A stretch of 64,000 bases of DNA from Microvirga subterranea. GTDB lineage: Bacteria > Pseudomonadota > Alphaproteobacteria > Rhizobiales > Beijerinckiaceae. Made by a program: the position numbers and the translations under genes. The notes under the pieces are model-generated. The model made no database searches and was not told the origin of the DNA. It worked only from the letters and a program-made list of their open reading frames with translations. Shown here piece by piece: positions 25,179-33,960 of the stretch; the stretch's first letter is position 1, and every line of letters starts with the position of its first letter. Location: the NCBI RefSeq assembly GCF_003350535.1, contig NZ_QQBB01000004.1:1-64000 (forward strand). Reading direction: 5' to 3'.

Positions 25179-26447
25179 ATGACCGACTCGCCGCTTCTCC
25201 TGCGCCTCGCCGTCGCCCTGGCGATCGGGCTGATGATCGGCCTGGAGCGTGGCTGGAAGCAGCGCGAGGAGCCCGAGGGCGAGCGCGCGGCGGGGCTGCG
25301 CACCTACACCCTCACGGCCCTCCTCGGCGGCCTCTGCGCGATCCTGTCGGGCCAGACCCATCCGGCCTTCCTGGCCCTGTCGTTCTTCGGCTTCGCGATC
25401 GCGTTCAGCGCCTTCTCGTGGCTCCAGGCGAAGGCCGAGAGCAATTTCAGCGTCACGGGAGTCGTCGCCGGCCTCCTCACCTTCGTGCTCGGCGCCTATG
25501 CGATCCTCGGCGACCTGCGGATCGCGGCGGCTGCGGGCGTGACCGTCATGGCGATCCTCGCCCTCAAGCAGCCCCTGCACAGCTGGCTCAGACGCATCAC
25601 CTGGCTGGAGGTCCGCTCCGTTCTCATCCTCCTGGCCATGACCTTCCTGGCGCTGCCCCTGCTGCCCAACCGGGCCGTCGATCCGTGGGGGGCGATCAAC
25701 CCGGCGGAGATCTGGCTTCTCGCGATCCTGATCGCGGCGATCTCGTTTGCGGGCTACATCGCCGTCCGGATCATGGGCAGCCAGGTGGGCGTGGCGCTCG
25801 CGGCCGCGGCCGGCGGCCTCGCCTCCTCCACCGCCACGACGGTGACGCTGGCGCGCATGGCGCGCGAGCATCCTGCGGCCAGTCCCCTCCTCGCGGCCGG
25901 CATCCTCCTGTCGGGGGCCGTCATGGTCGGGCGCGTCTTCCTCGTGGCGAGCGCCCTCAACGGCGCCCTGCTCCTGCCGATGGCGTGGCCCCTCGGCGCG
26001 GCGGGCCTCGTCCTGCTCACGGTCGCGGGCCTCCTGTTCCTCACGAACCGGAGCGGAGACGAGGAACACCCGGACCTGCAGATCCGCAACCCCTTCGACC
26101 TCGGCATGGCCCTGAAGCTCGCCGGCCTGATCGCGCTGATCAGCCTGCTGACCAAGTGGGTGGGAGCGGGCGCGGGCGATTTCGGCCTGACCGCCCTCGC
26201 AGCTGTCTCCGGCATCGCGGACGTGGACGCCATCACCCTGTCGCTCGCCCGCGAGTCCCGAAACGGCATCGCGCTGACCTCCGCGGCCCTCGGCATCTCA
26301 ATTGCGGTGGCCGTGAACACCCTGGTGAAGGCGGGCATGAGCTTTGCCTTCGGCACGCGCATAGCCGGCTGGATCGTCGCGGCCGCCAGCGTCGCGGCGA
26401 TCGGAGCAGGCGCCGCCGCCTTCGCGTTCGCCGGCTTTTCGGAATGA
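25179..26447 (+). CDS. MgtC/SapB-DUF4010 membrane protein
   Basis: About 422 residues with a dozen hydrophobic segments. The N-terminal MgtC-like motif reads LAIGLMIGLERGWKQREE and GLRTYTLTALLGGLCAIL; the C-terminal DUF4010 part includes AAAAGGLASSTATTVTLARMA and GIADVDAITLSLA. MgtC/SapB relatives are linked to Mg2+ limitation and ATPase modulation, but the DUF4010 type is uncharacterised. The ATG at 25179 (MTDSPLLLRL) is preferred over one at 25146, which has no ribosome site. Confidence 0.85.
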   Translation: MTDSPLLLRLAVALAIGLMIGLERGWKQREEPEGERAAGLRTYTLTALLGGLCAILSGQTHPAFLALSFFGFAIAFSAFSWLQAKAESNFSVTGVVAGLLTFVLGAYAILGDLRIAAAAGVTVMAILALKQPLHSWLRRITWLEVRSVLILLAMTFLALPLLPNRAVDPWGAINPAEIWLLAILIAAISFAGYIAVRIMGSQVGVALAAAAGGLASSTATTVTLARMAREHPAASPLLAAGILLSGAVMVGRVFLVASALNGALLLPMAWPLGAAGLVLLTVAGLLFLTNRSGDEEHPDLQIRNPFDLGMALKLAGLIALISLLTKWVGAGAGDFGLTALAAVSGIADVDAITLSLARESRNGIALTSAALGISIAVAVNTLVKAGMSFAFGTRIAGWIVAAASVAAIGAGAAAFAFAGFSE

Positions 26448-26452
26448 TCCCG

Positions 26453-27325
26453 TTACGCGGGATCGACATGCTCCGGCTGCGTGACGCTCGACGCCACGTG
26501 CAGCGTGACGCCGCCGCGAGTGAGCCGGACGGCGAGACCCCCTTCGGGATGGCGATCGGTGACCACGTCCGATAGCCGGTCCAGGGGACAGACGAGCTCG
26601 AGATGCCGTCGGTCGAACTTCGTGCCGTCCAGCAGGAGCACGCCCCGTTCGGCGCGATCGAGCATCGTCCTCTTGATCCAGCAGGCCTGCGTCTCGACGT
26701 CGGTCGGCCCCTCGACGGTCAGGCCACTCGCGCCGATGAAGGCGATGTCGGCGTTGAAGCGCTGCAGGAATGCGCAGGTCTCGGAGCCGTAGACGCCGCG
26801 CTCGCGCACCGAGAAGTCGCCGGGACAGAACAAGACGCGGACGCCGCTGCCCTGAACGAGCGAATGGGCCACCGCGAAGCAGTTGGTGATGACCGTGATC
26901 TGCTCCACGGCCTGCGCCAGGATCCGAGCGAAGCGTGCCGTCGTCGAACCGGAATCGATCATGAGAACGTCCCCCGGCTTCACCAACTCGACGGCTTTCC
27001 GGGCAATCGCATCCCTCTCTTCGACCGCGAGCGAATCCCGATCCTGGAATTCCGGCTGCAGCCCCAGCTGGCGCCCGGCCGCGCCGCCATAGGTGCGGCT
27101 GACGAGCCCGAGCCTGGTCAGCTCCTCGATGTCGCGCCTCACCGTCTCCGTCGAGACGCCGAGCCGCCGAGCCAGCGCGGACGTGCGCACCGCCGGATGA
27201 AGACCGAGTTCGGCGATGATCAATCTCTGGCGCGCGGCCTTCTTTCCCTCAGGCAGGAACACTCGCACATCCTCCGCAAGGCGACGAAGTATCGTAGGTT
27301 GGTCATAAAACTTGGAACATCCCAC
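26453..27325 (-). CDS. DeoR/GlpR-family transcriptional regulator
   Basis: About 290 residues from a GTG start; a shorter GTG start a few tens of codons in is also possible. The N-terminal HTH is clear (TSALARRLGVSTETVRRDIEELTRLGLV), followed by the DeoR sensor domain with IDSGSTTARFARIL and DIAFIGASGLTVEGPTDVE, which bind phosphorylated sugars. It diverges from a UgpB-like ABC importer across 355 bp, so it likely represses that importer and responds to a sugar phosphate or polyol phosphate. Confidence 0.88.
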   Translation of the reverse strand: MGCSKFYDQPTILRRLAEDVRVFLPEGKKAARQRLIIAELGLHPAVRTSALARRLGVSTETVRRDIEELTRLGLVSRTYGGAAGRQLGLQPEFQDRDSLAVEERDAIARKAVELVKPGDVLMIDSGSTTARFARILAQAVEQITVITNCFAVAHSLVQGSGVRVLFCPGDFSVRERGVYGSETCAFLQRFNADIAFIGASGLTVEGPTDVETQACWIKRTMLDRAERGVLLLDGTKFDRRHLELVCPLDRLSDVVTDRHPEGGLAVRLTRGGVTLHVASSVTQPEHVDPA

Positions 27326-27680
27326 ATAAGTATGCTTGATATCGCAGATTCCCCGTCATAGCCTTCAAAAAAACAAATGATCCGAACTCGAAGGAAACGC
27401 CGGGGAGGCGCCTGCCCATGCACAACTCCGCTCCACGCCAGACGCGCTCTCATCCCGACGCCAGGCTGAACGGATCTCCGCTTTTCCGGCCCGGCGTCTG
27501 TCGTGCGGACGCAACATTGCGATGACAGATTGACGAACTGCCATTGAGTCAGGCTCTCAGGCGGTCACATCGGGTCGGCTCCACCTGAGCCCGACAGACG
27601 AAGGGCGCGCCCGAGCACCGTTTCTTGCATCAGACCCATTCGAAAACTCGGACCTCCGAGAACTGCCAGGTTGGAAATTC
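27326..27680. promoter_or_regulatory. Divergent control region between DeoR regulator and sugar ABC operon, 355 bp
   Basis: No gene is seen. The part next to the regulator is AT-rich (CATAAGTATGCTTGATATCGC, then a run of seven A). Further right there are short inverted motifs but no clear repeated operator by eye. Promoters and DeoR-type operators for both directions are expected here. Confidence 0.4.
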
Positions 27681-28682
27681 ATGTCGGAGATCGTTGTCAG
27701 CGCAGTGTCCAAAACATGGGGCGGCGTGGGAGGAGTGAACCGCATCAGCTTCAAGGCCGACGCGGGCACGCTGCTTGTGCTCCTCGGCCCTTCGGGCTGC
27801 GGCAAGTCCACGACCCTGCGGCTCATCGCGGGTCTGGAGGAGGTCGATTCCGGCACGATCACCATCGGCGGACGCGACGTGACCCACCTGTCGCCGGCCG
27901 AGCGGCGCATCTCGATGGTATTCCAGTCATATGCGCTGTTTCCGCACCTCAACGTCGCCGAGAACATCATCTTCGGCTTGCGCGTCCGCGGCGTCGGACG
28001 CGCGGAGCGGGACGAGCGCCTGAAGCGCGTGGCCGACATCGTGGGCCTGAGCCACCTGCTCGACCGCAAGCCGTCCCAGCTCTCCGGCGGCCAGCGCCAG
28101 CGCGTCGCGCTCGGCCGCGCCATCATCGCGGAAGCGCCCGTCTGCCTCATGGACGAGCCCCTGTCGAACCTCGACGCGAAGCTCCGCCACGAGATGCGAA
28201 CGGAGATCCGAAGCCTGCAGCAGCGCCTCGGCATGACCATGGTCTACGTCACGCACGACCAGACCGAGGCCATGACCATGGCCGACCGGGTGATCCTGAT
28301 GCGCGACGGCGTCATCGAGCAGAACGGCGCGCCGCACGAGCTCTACAATCATCCTGCGAGCGACTTCACGGCCCGCTTCATCGGCACCCCGCCGATGAAC
28401 ATCATCTCGTGGCGCGACGGGTCCCTGCTGGGCGTGCGCCCCGAGCATGTGTCGATCGTGGAAAGCGGCGGGGTTCCGGCCACCGTCAAGGCGACCGAGT
28501 ATTTGGGCGCCGACAGCATCGTCCTCTGCGAGGTGGAGGGAGAGACCATGGCGATCCGCCAGCCCGGCTTCTGCCAGCTGCATGCCGGCGACAAAATCGG
28601 GCTTGGCTGGCAAGACCGTCACATACATCTGTTTGAAAGGACCAGCGGAAAGCGCCGGGACGCGGGAGCCCCGCGTCACTAG
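27681..28682 (+). CDS. Sugar ABC transporter ATP-binding protein (UgpC/MalK family)
   Basis: 333 residues. Walker A GPSGCGKSTT, Q-loop MVFQSYALFPHLNVAEN, signature LSGGQRQRVALGRA and Walker B VCLMDEPLSNLDAK are all intact, with the switch histidine in VYVTHDQTEAM. The C-terminal 90 residues form the regulatory TOBE-like extension typical of MalK/UgpC. It powers the importer encoded downstream, but a double palindromic repeat separates it from the binding-protein gene; its stop codon overlaps the first base pairs of that repeat. Confidence 0.93.
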   Translation: MSEIVVSAVSKTWGGVGGVNRISFKADAGTLLVLLGPSGCGKSTTLRLIAGLEEVDSGTITIGGRDVTHLSPAERRISMVFQSYALFPHLNVAENIIFGLRVRGVGRAERDERLKRVADIVGLSHLLDRKPSQLSGGQRQRVALGRAIIAEAPVCLMDEPLSNLDAKLRHEMRTEIRSLQQRLGMTMVYVTHDQTEAMTMADRVILMRDGVIEQNGAPHELYNHPASDFTARFIGTPPMNIISWRDGSLLGVRPEHVSIVESGGVPATVKATEYLGADSIVLCEVEGETMAIRQPGFCQLHAGDKIGLGWQDRHIHLFERTSGKRRDAGAPRH

Positions 28683-28794
28683 AGCACCGTGCGGAAAAGT
28701 GGATCCCGGTTTTCCGCACAGACGATGCTCTCTCTAAAGAGAAAGCATCGGATGGATCCCAAAAGTGCAAATCCACTTTCGGGTCCGATGCTTT
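28681..28794. repeat. Double palindromic intergenic repeat of Hyphomicrobiales type
   Basis: Two hairpins in tandem. Unit 1 pairs GTGCGGAAAA (28689-28698) with TTTTCCGCAC (28710-28719), flanked by AGAGCA and TGCTCT. Unit 2 pairs AAAGCATCGGA (28742-28752) with TCCGATGCTTT (28784-28794), with a nested CCCAAAAGTG/CACTTTCGGG stem. The sequence style (GGAAAAGTGGATCCCGGTTTTCCGCA) is that of dispersed repeats widespread in this order. It lies inside a transporter operon, between the ATPase and binding-protein genes. Confidence 0.8.
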
Positions 28795-28871
28795 AGGCGT
28801 TGCCGCATGAGAGAACGCGGGCAGCCGGCCGGCTGCAGGCGTAAACGTCCAAAACTCCGGAGGGGAGGACA

Positions 28872-30155
28872 ATGAAGGTGAACACGAAGTCGCTGCTCAC
28901 GGCAGGCCTTATGACCGTGATGAGCTTGGGGGCGAGCGTCGCGCACGCCGTCGACCTGACGATGTATTACCCGGTCGCGGTCGGAGGCCCGGTCACGAAG
29001 ATCATCGACGACATGGTGCAGCGGTTCCAGAAGGAGAACCCGGACATCAAGGTCGAGGCGGTCTATGCGGGCAACTACACCGACACCATGACCAAGGCGA
29101 TGACGGCCATGAAGGGAGGCCAGCCGCCGCAGCTCTCCGTTCTGTTCTCCACCGACCTGTTCACGCTGATGGACGAGAAGGCGATCGTCCCGATCGACGA
29201 GATCGCCGGCGCGGACGGCAAGGCGTGGCTCGAATCCTTCTACCCGGCCTTCATGGAGAACGGCCGCGTCGAAGGGAAGACCTGGAGCGTTCCGTTCCAG
29301 CGCTCGACCATCGTGCTCTACTACAACAAGGACGCCTTCAAGGAGGCCGGGCTCGATCCCGAGAAGCCGCCGACCACCTGGGCCGAGATGGCCGAGATGT
29401 CCAAGAAGCTCGTGAAGAAGGACGCGTCGGGCAACGTCTCCCGCTGGGGCGTCGAGATCCCGTCCACCGGCTACGGATACTGGATGCTGCAGGCTCTGGC
29501 GATCGAGAACGGCCAGAAGCTCATGAACGAGGCCGGCAACAAGGTCTTCTTCAACGAGAAGAAGTCGGTCGAGGCGCTGCAATACTGGGTGGATCTCGCT
29601 GCCAAGGACGGCGTGATGCCGAAGGGAGCCATCGAGTGGGGCACCCTGCGCACCGACTTCCTCGAAGGCAAGACCGCCATGATGTGGCACACCACCGGCA
29701 ACCTGACGGCCGTCAAGGAAGGCGCGAAGTTCGACTTCGGCGTCGCCATGCTGCCCGCCAAGGAGCGGCGCGGCTCCCCGACCGGCGGCGGCAACTTCTA
29801 CGTCTTCAAGAGCGCGACCCCGGAGCAGCAGAAGGCCGCCGTCACCTTCATCCGCTGGATGACCGCGCCCGAGCGCTCCGCCGAGTGGAGCATCAAGACG
29901 GGCTACGTGGCGGTGACGCCGGCAGCCTACGAGACGCAGGCCATGAAGGACTACGTGAAGGGCTTCCCGCAGGCGGTCGTGGCCCGCGATCAGCTGGAGC
30001 ATGCCGTGGCCGAGCTGTCGGTGCACGACAACGGACGCATCTACAAGATCGTCAACGACTCGGTGCAGGCCGCCGTGACGGGCACCCAGAGCCCGCAGGA
30101 GGCCCTCGACAGCGCCCAGAAGCAGTCCGAGCGCGTTCTGAGCCGCTACAAGTAG
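28872..30155 (+). CDS. Sugar ABC transporter substrate-binding protein (UgpB-like)
   Basis: 427 residues. A signal peptide (1-26, cleavage after VAHA) precedes a two-lobed family 1 binding protein. The mature start VDLTMYYPVAVGGPVTKIID and the segment RFQKENPDIKVEAVYAGNY resemble glycerol-3-phosphate binders such as UgpB; RSTIVLYYNKDAFKEAGLDP is the general carbohydrate-binder motif. A GGAGGGGAGG ribosome site lies upstream. The DeoR/GlpR-type regulator supports a glycerol-phosphate or polyol ligand, but no matching catabolic gene is adjacent. Confidence 0.9.
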   Translation: MKVNTKSLLTAGLMTVMSLGASVAHAVDLTMYYPVAVGGPVTKIIDDMVQRFQKENPDIKVEAVYAGNYTDTMTKAMTAMKGGQPPQLSVLFSTDLFTLMDEKAIVPIDEIAGADGKAWLESFYPAFMENGRVEGKTWSVPFQRSTIVLYYNKDAFKEAGLDPEKPPTTWAEMAEMSKKLVKKDASGNVSRWGVEIPSTGYGYWMLQALAIENGQKLMNEAGNKVFFNEKKSVEALQYWVDLAAKDGVMPKGAIEWGTLRTDFLEGKTAMMWHTTGNLTAVKEGAKFDFGVAMLPAKERRGSPTGGGNFYVFKSATPEQQKAAVTFIRWMTAPERSAEWSIKTGYVAVTPAAYETQAMKDYVKGFPQAVVARDQLEHAVAELSVHDNGRIYKIVNDSVQAAVTGTQSPQEALDSAQKQSERVLSRYK

Positions 30156-30166
30156 GATCACTCCGG

Positions 30167-30199
30167 ACGTGCCGCGGCGGTTCTTCTGCCGCGGCACGT
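30167..30199 (+). repeat. 12-bp stem-loop after sugar-binding-protein gene
   Basis: ACGTGCCGCGGC (30167-30178) pairs perfectly with GCCGCGGCACGT (30188-30199) around a nine-base loop. It begins 12 bp after the binding-protein stop and ends 26 bp before the first permease start. No U tract follows, so partial attenuation or 3'-end protection is likelier than full termination. Confidence 0.75.
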
Positions 30200-30225
30200 C
30201 GTTCGAGGTCATGCAGGAGAAACCG

Positions 30226-31143
30226 ATGGTAGCCGCCGTCATGAGCGCCGCCGCGCCCGGAACCGCCCGGCGCAGGACTTGGCTGACGAACGTCAATGCA
30301 TGGCTGCTGCTGCTGCCTGCGCTCGTTCTCCTGGCCGCCTTCACGCATTACCCCATCCTGGCGACGCTCTATCACAGCTTCTTCTCGCTGGGCCGGAGCG
30401 GCCCGGCCGAGTTCGTGGGCCTCGACAACTACACCTACATGCTCGAGGACGACGTCTTCTGGCAGGTACTTCGCAACAACCTCTTCTTCGCCCTGGCGAC
30501 CGTGCCGACGAGCATCGCGCTCGCGCTCCTGATGGCCGTCTGGGTCGACCGGAAGATCGCCGGGCGGACGTTCCTGCGGCTCGCCTTCTTCACGCCGACG
30601 GTCCTGCCGATGATCGCCGTGGCGAATATCTGGCTCTTCTTCTACACGCCGGATTACGGTCTGCTCGACCAGTTCCTGAAGTCGCTCGGCTTCTCCGGCC
30701 ACAACTGGCTGGGCGATCCCTCGACGGTCATGAACTGCATCGCCGTCATGGTCGTGTGGAAGGAAGCCGGCTTCTTCATGATCTTCTACCTCGCGGCGCT
30801 GCAGACCATCCCGCCGGAGCTGAAGGAGGCCGCCATGGTCGAAGGCGCGAGCCGGTGGTACTTCTTCCGCCGCGTGACGCTGCCTCTCCTGATGCCCACG
30901 ACCCTATTCATCTCGATCAACGCGCTGATCAACTCCTTCAAGCTCGTCGATCAGCTCGTCATCATGACGAAGGGCGGCCCCAACAACGCGAGCTCGCTGC
31001 TGCTCTACTACATCTACGAGGTGGCCTTCACCTTCTGGGACACCACCTACGCGGCCACGCTCACGGTGACGCTCATCACGATCCTGGCGGCGGTCGCGCT
31101 CACCAAGTTCGTCTATCTCGATCGCAGGATCCACTACCAATGA
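30226..31143 (+). CDS. Sugar ABC transporter permease (UgpA/MalF type)
   Basis: 305 residues with six predicted membrane helices. The permease EAA loop is present near residue 200 (PPELKEAAMVEGASRWYFFRRVTLPLL). The ATG at 30226 is preferred because GGAGA lies six bases before it; an upstream ATG at 30211 would include that site in the coding region. It overlaps the second permease by four bases (ATGA). It forms the inner-membrane channel with its partner. Confidence 0.92.
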   Translation: MVAAVMSAAAPGTARRRTWLTNVNAWLLLLPALVLLAAFTHYPILATLYHSFFSLGRSGPAEFVGLDNYTYMLEDDVFWQVLRNNLFFALATVPTSIALALLMAVWVDRKIAGRTFLRLAFFTPTVLPMIAVANIWLFFYTPDYGLLDQFLKSLGFSGHNWLGDPSTVMNCIAVMVVWKEAGFFMIFYLAALQTIPPELKEAAMVEGASRWYFFRRVTLPLLMPTTLFISINALINSFKLVDQLVIMTKGGPNNASSLLLYYIYEVAFTFWDTTYAATLTVTLITILAAVALTKFVYLDRRIHYQ

Positions 31144-31949
31144 GACAGAACCATCCTTCGGTCGAGACCGTCGCCGCCTGGGTGCTCGCGCTCCTGTGGC
31201 TCCTGCCGCTCGCCTACAGCCTGTGGAGCGCCTTCCACCCGGCCGAATACGCCACGCGGTTCGACCTCACGGCTCCCCTGACGCTCGACAATTTCGCGCG
31301 CGCCTGGCGGCAGGCTCCCTTCGCCCGCTACTACCTGAACACGGCGCTGCTGGTCACGATGGTGCTCGCGGGCCAGATCGTGATCGCGACGCTGGCGGCC
31401 TACGCATTCGCGCGGTTCCGCTTCGTGGGGCGCGACGTCCTGTTCGCGCTCGTCCTGGTCCAGCTCATGATCATGCCGGACGTGCTGATCGTGGAGAACT
31501 ACCGCGTCATCAGCTGGCTCAACCTGCTCGACACGATCCCGGCCATCGCCCTCCCCTACATGGCCTCGGCCTTCGGCACCTTCCTCCTGCGGCAGGCCTT
31601 CAAGAGCGTACCGAACGAGCTGGTGGAGGCGGCCCGCGTCGAGGGCGCATCCTCCTTCGGGGTCCTGTGGCGGGTCTTCGTCCCCCTCGGCAAGACCACC
31701 TACATCGCGTTCGGCCTCGTCTCCGTGAGCTACCATTGGAACAACTTCCTCTGGCCGCTCATCGTGACGAACTCGGTCGAGAGCCGTCCGTTGACGGTCG
31801 GGCTCGCGGTCTTCGGCGCGCCGGAGACCGGCGTCGACTGGTCGGTGATCACGGCCGCGACCGTCATGACCATGGCGCCGCTGCTCCTGGCCTTCCTCCT
31901 GTTCCAGCGTCAGTTCGTGCAGTCCTTCATGCGCGCCGGCATCCGCTGA
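31140..31949 (+). CDS. Sugar ABC transporter permease (UgpE/MalG type)
   Basis: 269 residues and six membrane helices, with the EAA loop PNELVEAARVEGASSFGVLWRVFVPLGK. Its start overlaps the stop of the first permease (ATGA), so the two are translated together. MalG-type features include the early WSAFHPAEY loop and the LRQAFKSVP segment. It is the last gene of the importer operon; a hairpin follows. No metabolic gene is linked, which leaves the sugar unidentified. Confidence 0.92.
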   Translation: MRQNHPSVETVAAWVLALLWLLPLAYSLWSAFHPAEYATRFDLTAPLTLDNFARAWRQAPFARYYLNTALLVTMVLAGQIVIATLAAYAFARFRFVGRDVLFALVLVQLMIMPDVLIVENYRVISWLNLLDTIPAIALPYMASAFGTFLLRQAFKSVPNELVEAARVEGASSFGVLWRVFVPLGKTTYIAFGLVSVSYHWNNFLWPLIVTNSVESRPLTVGLAVFGAPETGVDWSVITAATVMTMAPLLLAFLLFQRQFVQSFMRAGIR

Positions 31950-31969
31950 CGGCGCGACGTCGCCGTGCG

Positions 31970-31994
31970 CGCAGGCCGGTCATGCCGGCCTGCG
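31970..31994 (+). terminator. Possible terminator hairpin after sugar ABC operon
   Basis: CGCAGGCCGG pairs with CCGGCCTGCG around the five-base loop TCATG. It lies 20 bp after the last permease stop and about 125 bp before the next binding-protein gene. The following bases TTCATGT are only weakly U-rich, so termination strength is uncertain. Confidence 0.5.
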
Positions 31995-32118
31995 TTCATG
32001 TATAGACATTTGACATCCGAAGGCTGGCGTGTTGGCATTCGCCACCTGCACAGGACGACAGGCGCGCAGCAACAGAAATTCCAGAGGGCGCGTCGGATCG
32101 GCACGGCGATTTGACAGG

Positions 32119-33072
32119 ATGGAGGCGACATTGAAGGCGATCATTGGTGGTTTCGCGCTGCTGGCGCTGGCGGCAGGCTCGGCCTCCGCCCAGGAGACGA
32201 AAGTGGCGATCGGCATCTCGGGCTGGACCGGGTTTGCGCCTCTGACGCTCGCGAAGGAGGCCGGCATCTTCAAGAAGAACGGCCTCGACGTGACGATCAA
32301 GAAGGTGCCTCAGGCCAGCCGCCACCTGGCGATCCAGTCGGGCGACATCCAATGTGCCGCGACCACGGTGGAGACGTGGATCGTCTGGAACGCGAACGGC
32401 GTGCCGACGAAGCAGATCTTCCAGCTCGACAAGAGCTACGGCGCCGACGGCATGGTCGTCCGCAACGACGTGGCGTCGATCAAGGACATCAAGGGCAAGA
32501 CCGTCGCGGCCTCCGCTCCCGGCACGTCGCCGTATTTCGCCCTCGCCTGGATGCTGAAGAAGAACGGGCTCACCGTGAAGGACGTCACGGTCGTCAACAT
32601 GGAGCCCGGCCCCGCCGCGCAGGCCTTCATCGCCGGCCAGAACGACGCCGCGATGACCTACGAGCCGTACCTCTCGTCGGTCCGCGCCGCGCCGCAGGCC
32701 GGCAAGATCATCGCCACCACGCTCGATTATCCGATGGTGATGGACACGTTCGGCTGCACGCCGAAATTCCTGTCCGACAATCCGAAGGCCGCCAAGGCTT
32801 TCGCGGACAGCTATTTCGAAGCGCTCGACATGATCGCGAAGGATCAGGCCAAGGCCTACGACATCATGGGCGCCGACGTGAAGCAGACGGGCGAGGCCTT
32901 CGGCAAGTCCGCGCAGTTCCTGCGCTGGCAGGACCGGGCGGCCAACAAGAAGTTTTTCGACAGCGAGTTCAAGACCTTCTCCGAGGAGGCCGCCGACCTG
33001 CTGCTCGAGATCGGCATCATCAAGCAGAAGCCCGACATGGGCGCCCTTGCCGATACGAGCTTCATCCAGTAG
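32119..33072 (+). CDS. NitT/TauT-family ABC transporter substrate-binding protein
   Basis: 317 residues. Signal peptide 1-24 (cleavage after ASA) and an SsuA/TauA/NMT1-like mature region: VAIGISGWTGFAPLTLAKEAG, IFKKNGLDVTIKKVPQ, and DIKGKTVAASAPGTSPYFAL. The ATG at 32119 is preceded by ACAGG. It is the first gene of a complete importer with the permease and ATPase downstream. Members bind nitrate, sulfonates, pyrimidines, urea derivatives and others; the ligand cannot be told here. Confidence 0.9.
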   Translation: MEATLKAIIGGFALLALAAGSASAQETKVAIGISGWTGFAPLTLAKEAGIFKKNGLDVTIKKVPQASRHLAIQSGDIQCAATTVETWIVWNANGVPTKQIFQLDKSYGADGMVVRNDVASIKDIKGKTVAASAPGTSPYFALAWMLKKNGLTVKDVTVVNMEPGPAAQAFIAGQNDAAMTYEPYLSSVRAAPQAGKIIATTLDYPMVMDTFGCTPKFLSDNPKAAKAFADSYFEALDMIAKDQAKAYDIMGADVKQTGEAFGKSAQFLRWQDRAANKKFFDSEFKTFSEEAADLLLEIGIIKQKPDMGALADTSFIQ

Positions 33073-33083
33073 TGCGGCTCGTC

Positions 33084-33115
33084 GGCGGTGGTCCGCGCCC
33101 ATGCGGACCATCGCC
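33084..33115 (+). repeat. 13-bp stem-loop after NitT/TauT binding-protein gene
   Basis: GGCGGTGGTCCGC (33084-33096) pairs with GCGGACCATCGCC (33103-33115) around a six-base loop, with one G-U pair. It starts 12 bp after the binding-protein stop and lies 68 bp before the permease start. There is no U tract. Confidence 0.75.
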
Positions 33116-33183
33116 TGAACCTTCGCCATCCCGTGCCGACCCGACCGTGCCGCCCTCGGTTCGGGCGACAGAACAGATCATTC

Positions 33184-33960
33184 ATGCCTCGTCCTCTCGA
33201 ACCTGTCGGCCAGGGTGCACGCATCGCCCTCGGCATCTCCTTCTTCGTCGTCTTCGTGGTCGCTTGGTCGGTGGCGACGCTCGGCGGCTTCGTGTCGAAG
33301 ACCTTCCTGGCCGATCCCGTCACCATGATGCAGGACGGCTGGCTTCTCCTCACCCGGTTCGGCTTCATGGGCGATATCGGCGTGACGGTCTGGCGGGTGG
33401 TCGGCGGATTCGTGATGGCCGCCCTCATCGCCGTGCCGATCGGCGTGATGATGGGCGCCTACAAGCCCTTCGAGGCGTTTCTCGAACCCTTCGTCTCCTT
33501 CGCGCGCTACCTGCCGGCCTCCGCCTTCGTGCCCCTGCTGATCCTGTGGGCTGGCATCGGCGAGCTGCAGAAGCTCCTCGTCATCTTCATCGGCTCGTTC
33601 TTCCAGATCATCTTGATGGTCGCTGTGGCCGTCGGCAACACGCGCCGCGATCTCGTGGAGGCCGCCTACACGCTGGGCTCCACCGACATGGGCATCGTCA
33701 GGCGCGTCCTGCTCCCGTCGAATGCGCCCGAGATCGCCGAGATCCTGAGGCTCGTGCTCGGCTGGGCCTGGACCTACGTGATCGTGGCGGAGCTCATCGG
33801 CTCCTCGTCCGGCATCGGCCACATGATCATCGACAGCCAGGCCCTCATGGCGACGGGTCAGATGATCTTCGGCATCATCGTGATCGGCGTCATCGGGCTG
33901 ATCTCCGATTTCCTGTTCAAGGCCCTCAACCGGGCGCTCTTCCCCTGGCGACTCGCATGA
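33184..33960 (+). CDS. NitT/TauT-family ABC transporter permease
   Basis: 258 residues with about six membrane helices. The permease coupling loop is clear: DLVEAAYTLGSTDMGIVRRVLLPSNAPEI. The start MPRPLEPVGQGARIAL at 33184 has no strong ribosome site, but upstream in-frame extensions are non-coding in style. It overlaps the ATPase gene by four bases (ATGA). It forms the homodimeric channel of this importer. Confidence 0.9.
   Translation: MPRPLEPVGQGARIALGISFFVVFVVAWSVATLGGFVSKTFLADPVTMMQDGWLLLTRFGFMGDIGVTVWRVVGGFVMAALIAVPIGVMMGAYKPFEAFLEPFVSFARYLPASAFVPLLILWAGIGELQKLLVIFIGSFFQIILMVAVAVGNTRRDLVEAAYTLGSTDMGIVRRVLLPSNAPEIAEILRLVLGWAWTYVIVAELIGSSSGIGHMIIDSQALMATGQMIFGIIVIGVIGLISDFLFKALNRALFPWRLA

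Noticed and set aside
27681-31949. Naming the sugar importer as the glycerol-3-phosphate Ugp system
   Set aside because: The binding protein and the regulator type are compatible, but there is no ugpQ or glp gene nearby and the ligand residues cannot be checked by eye, so only a UgpB-like label is given.
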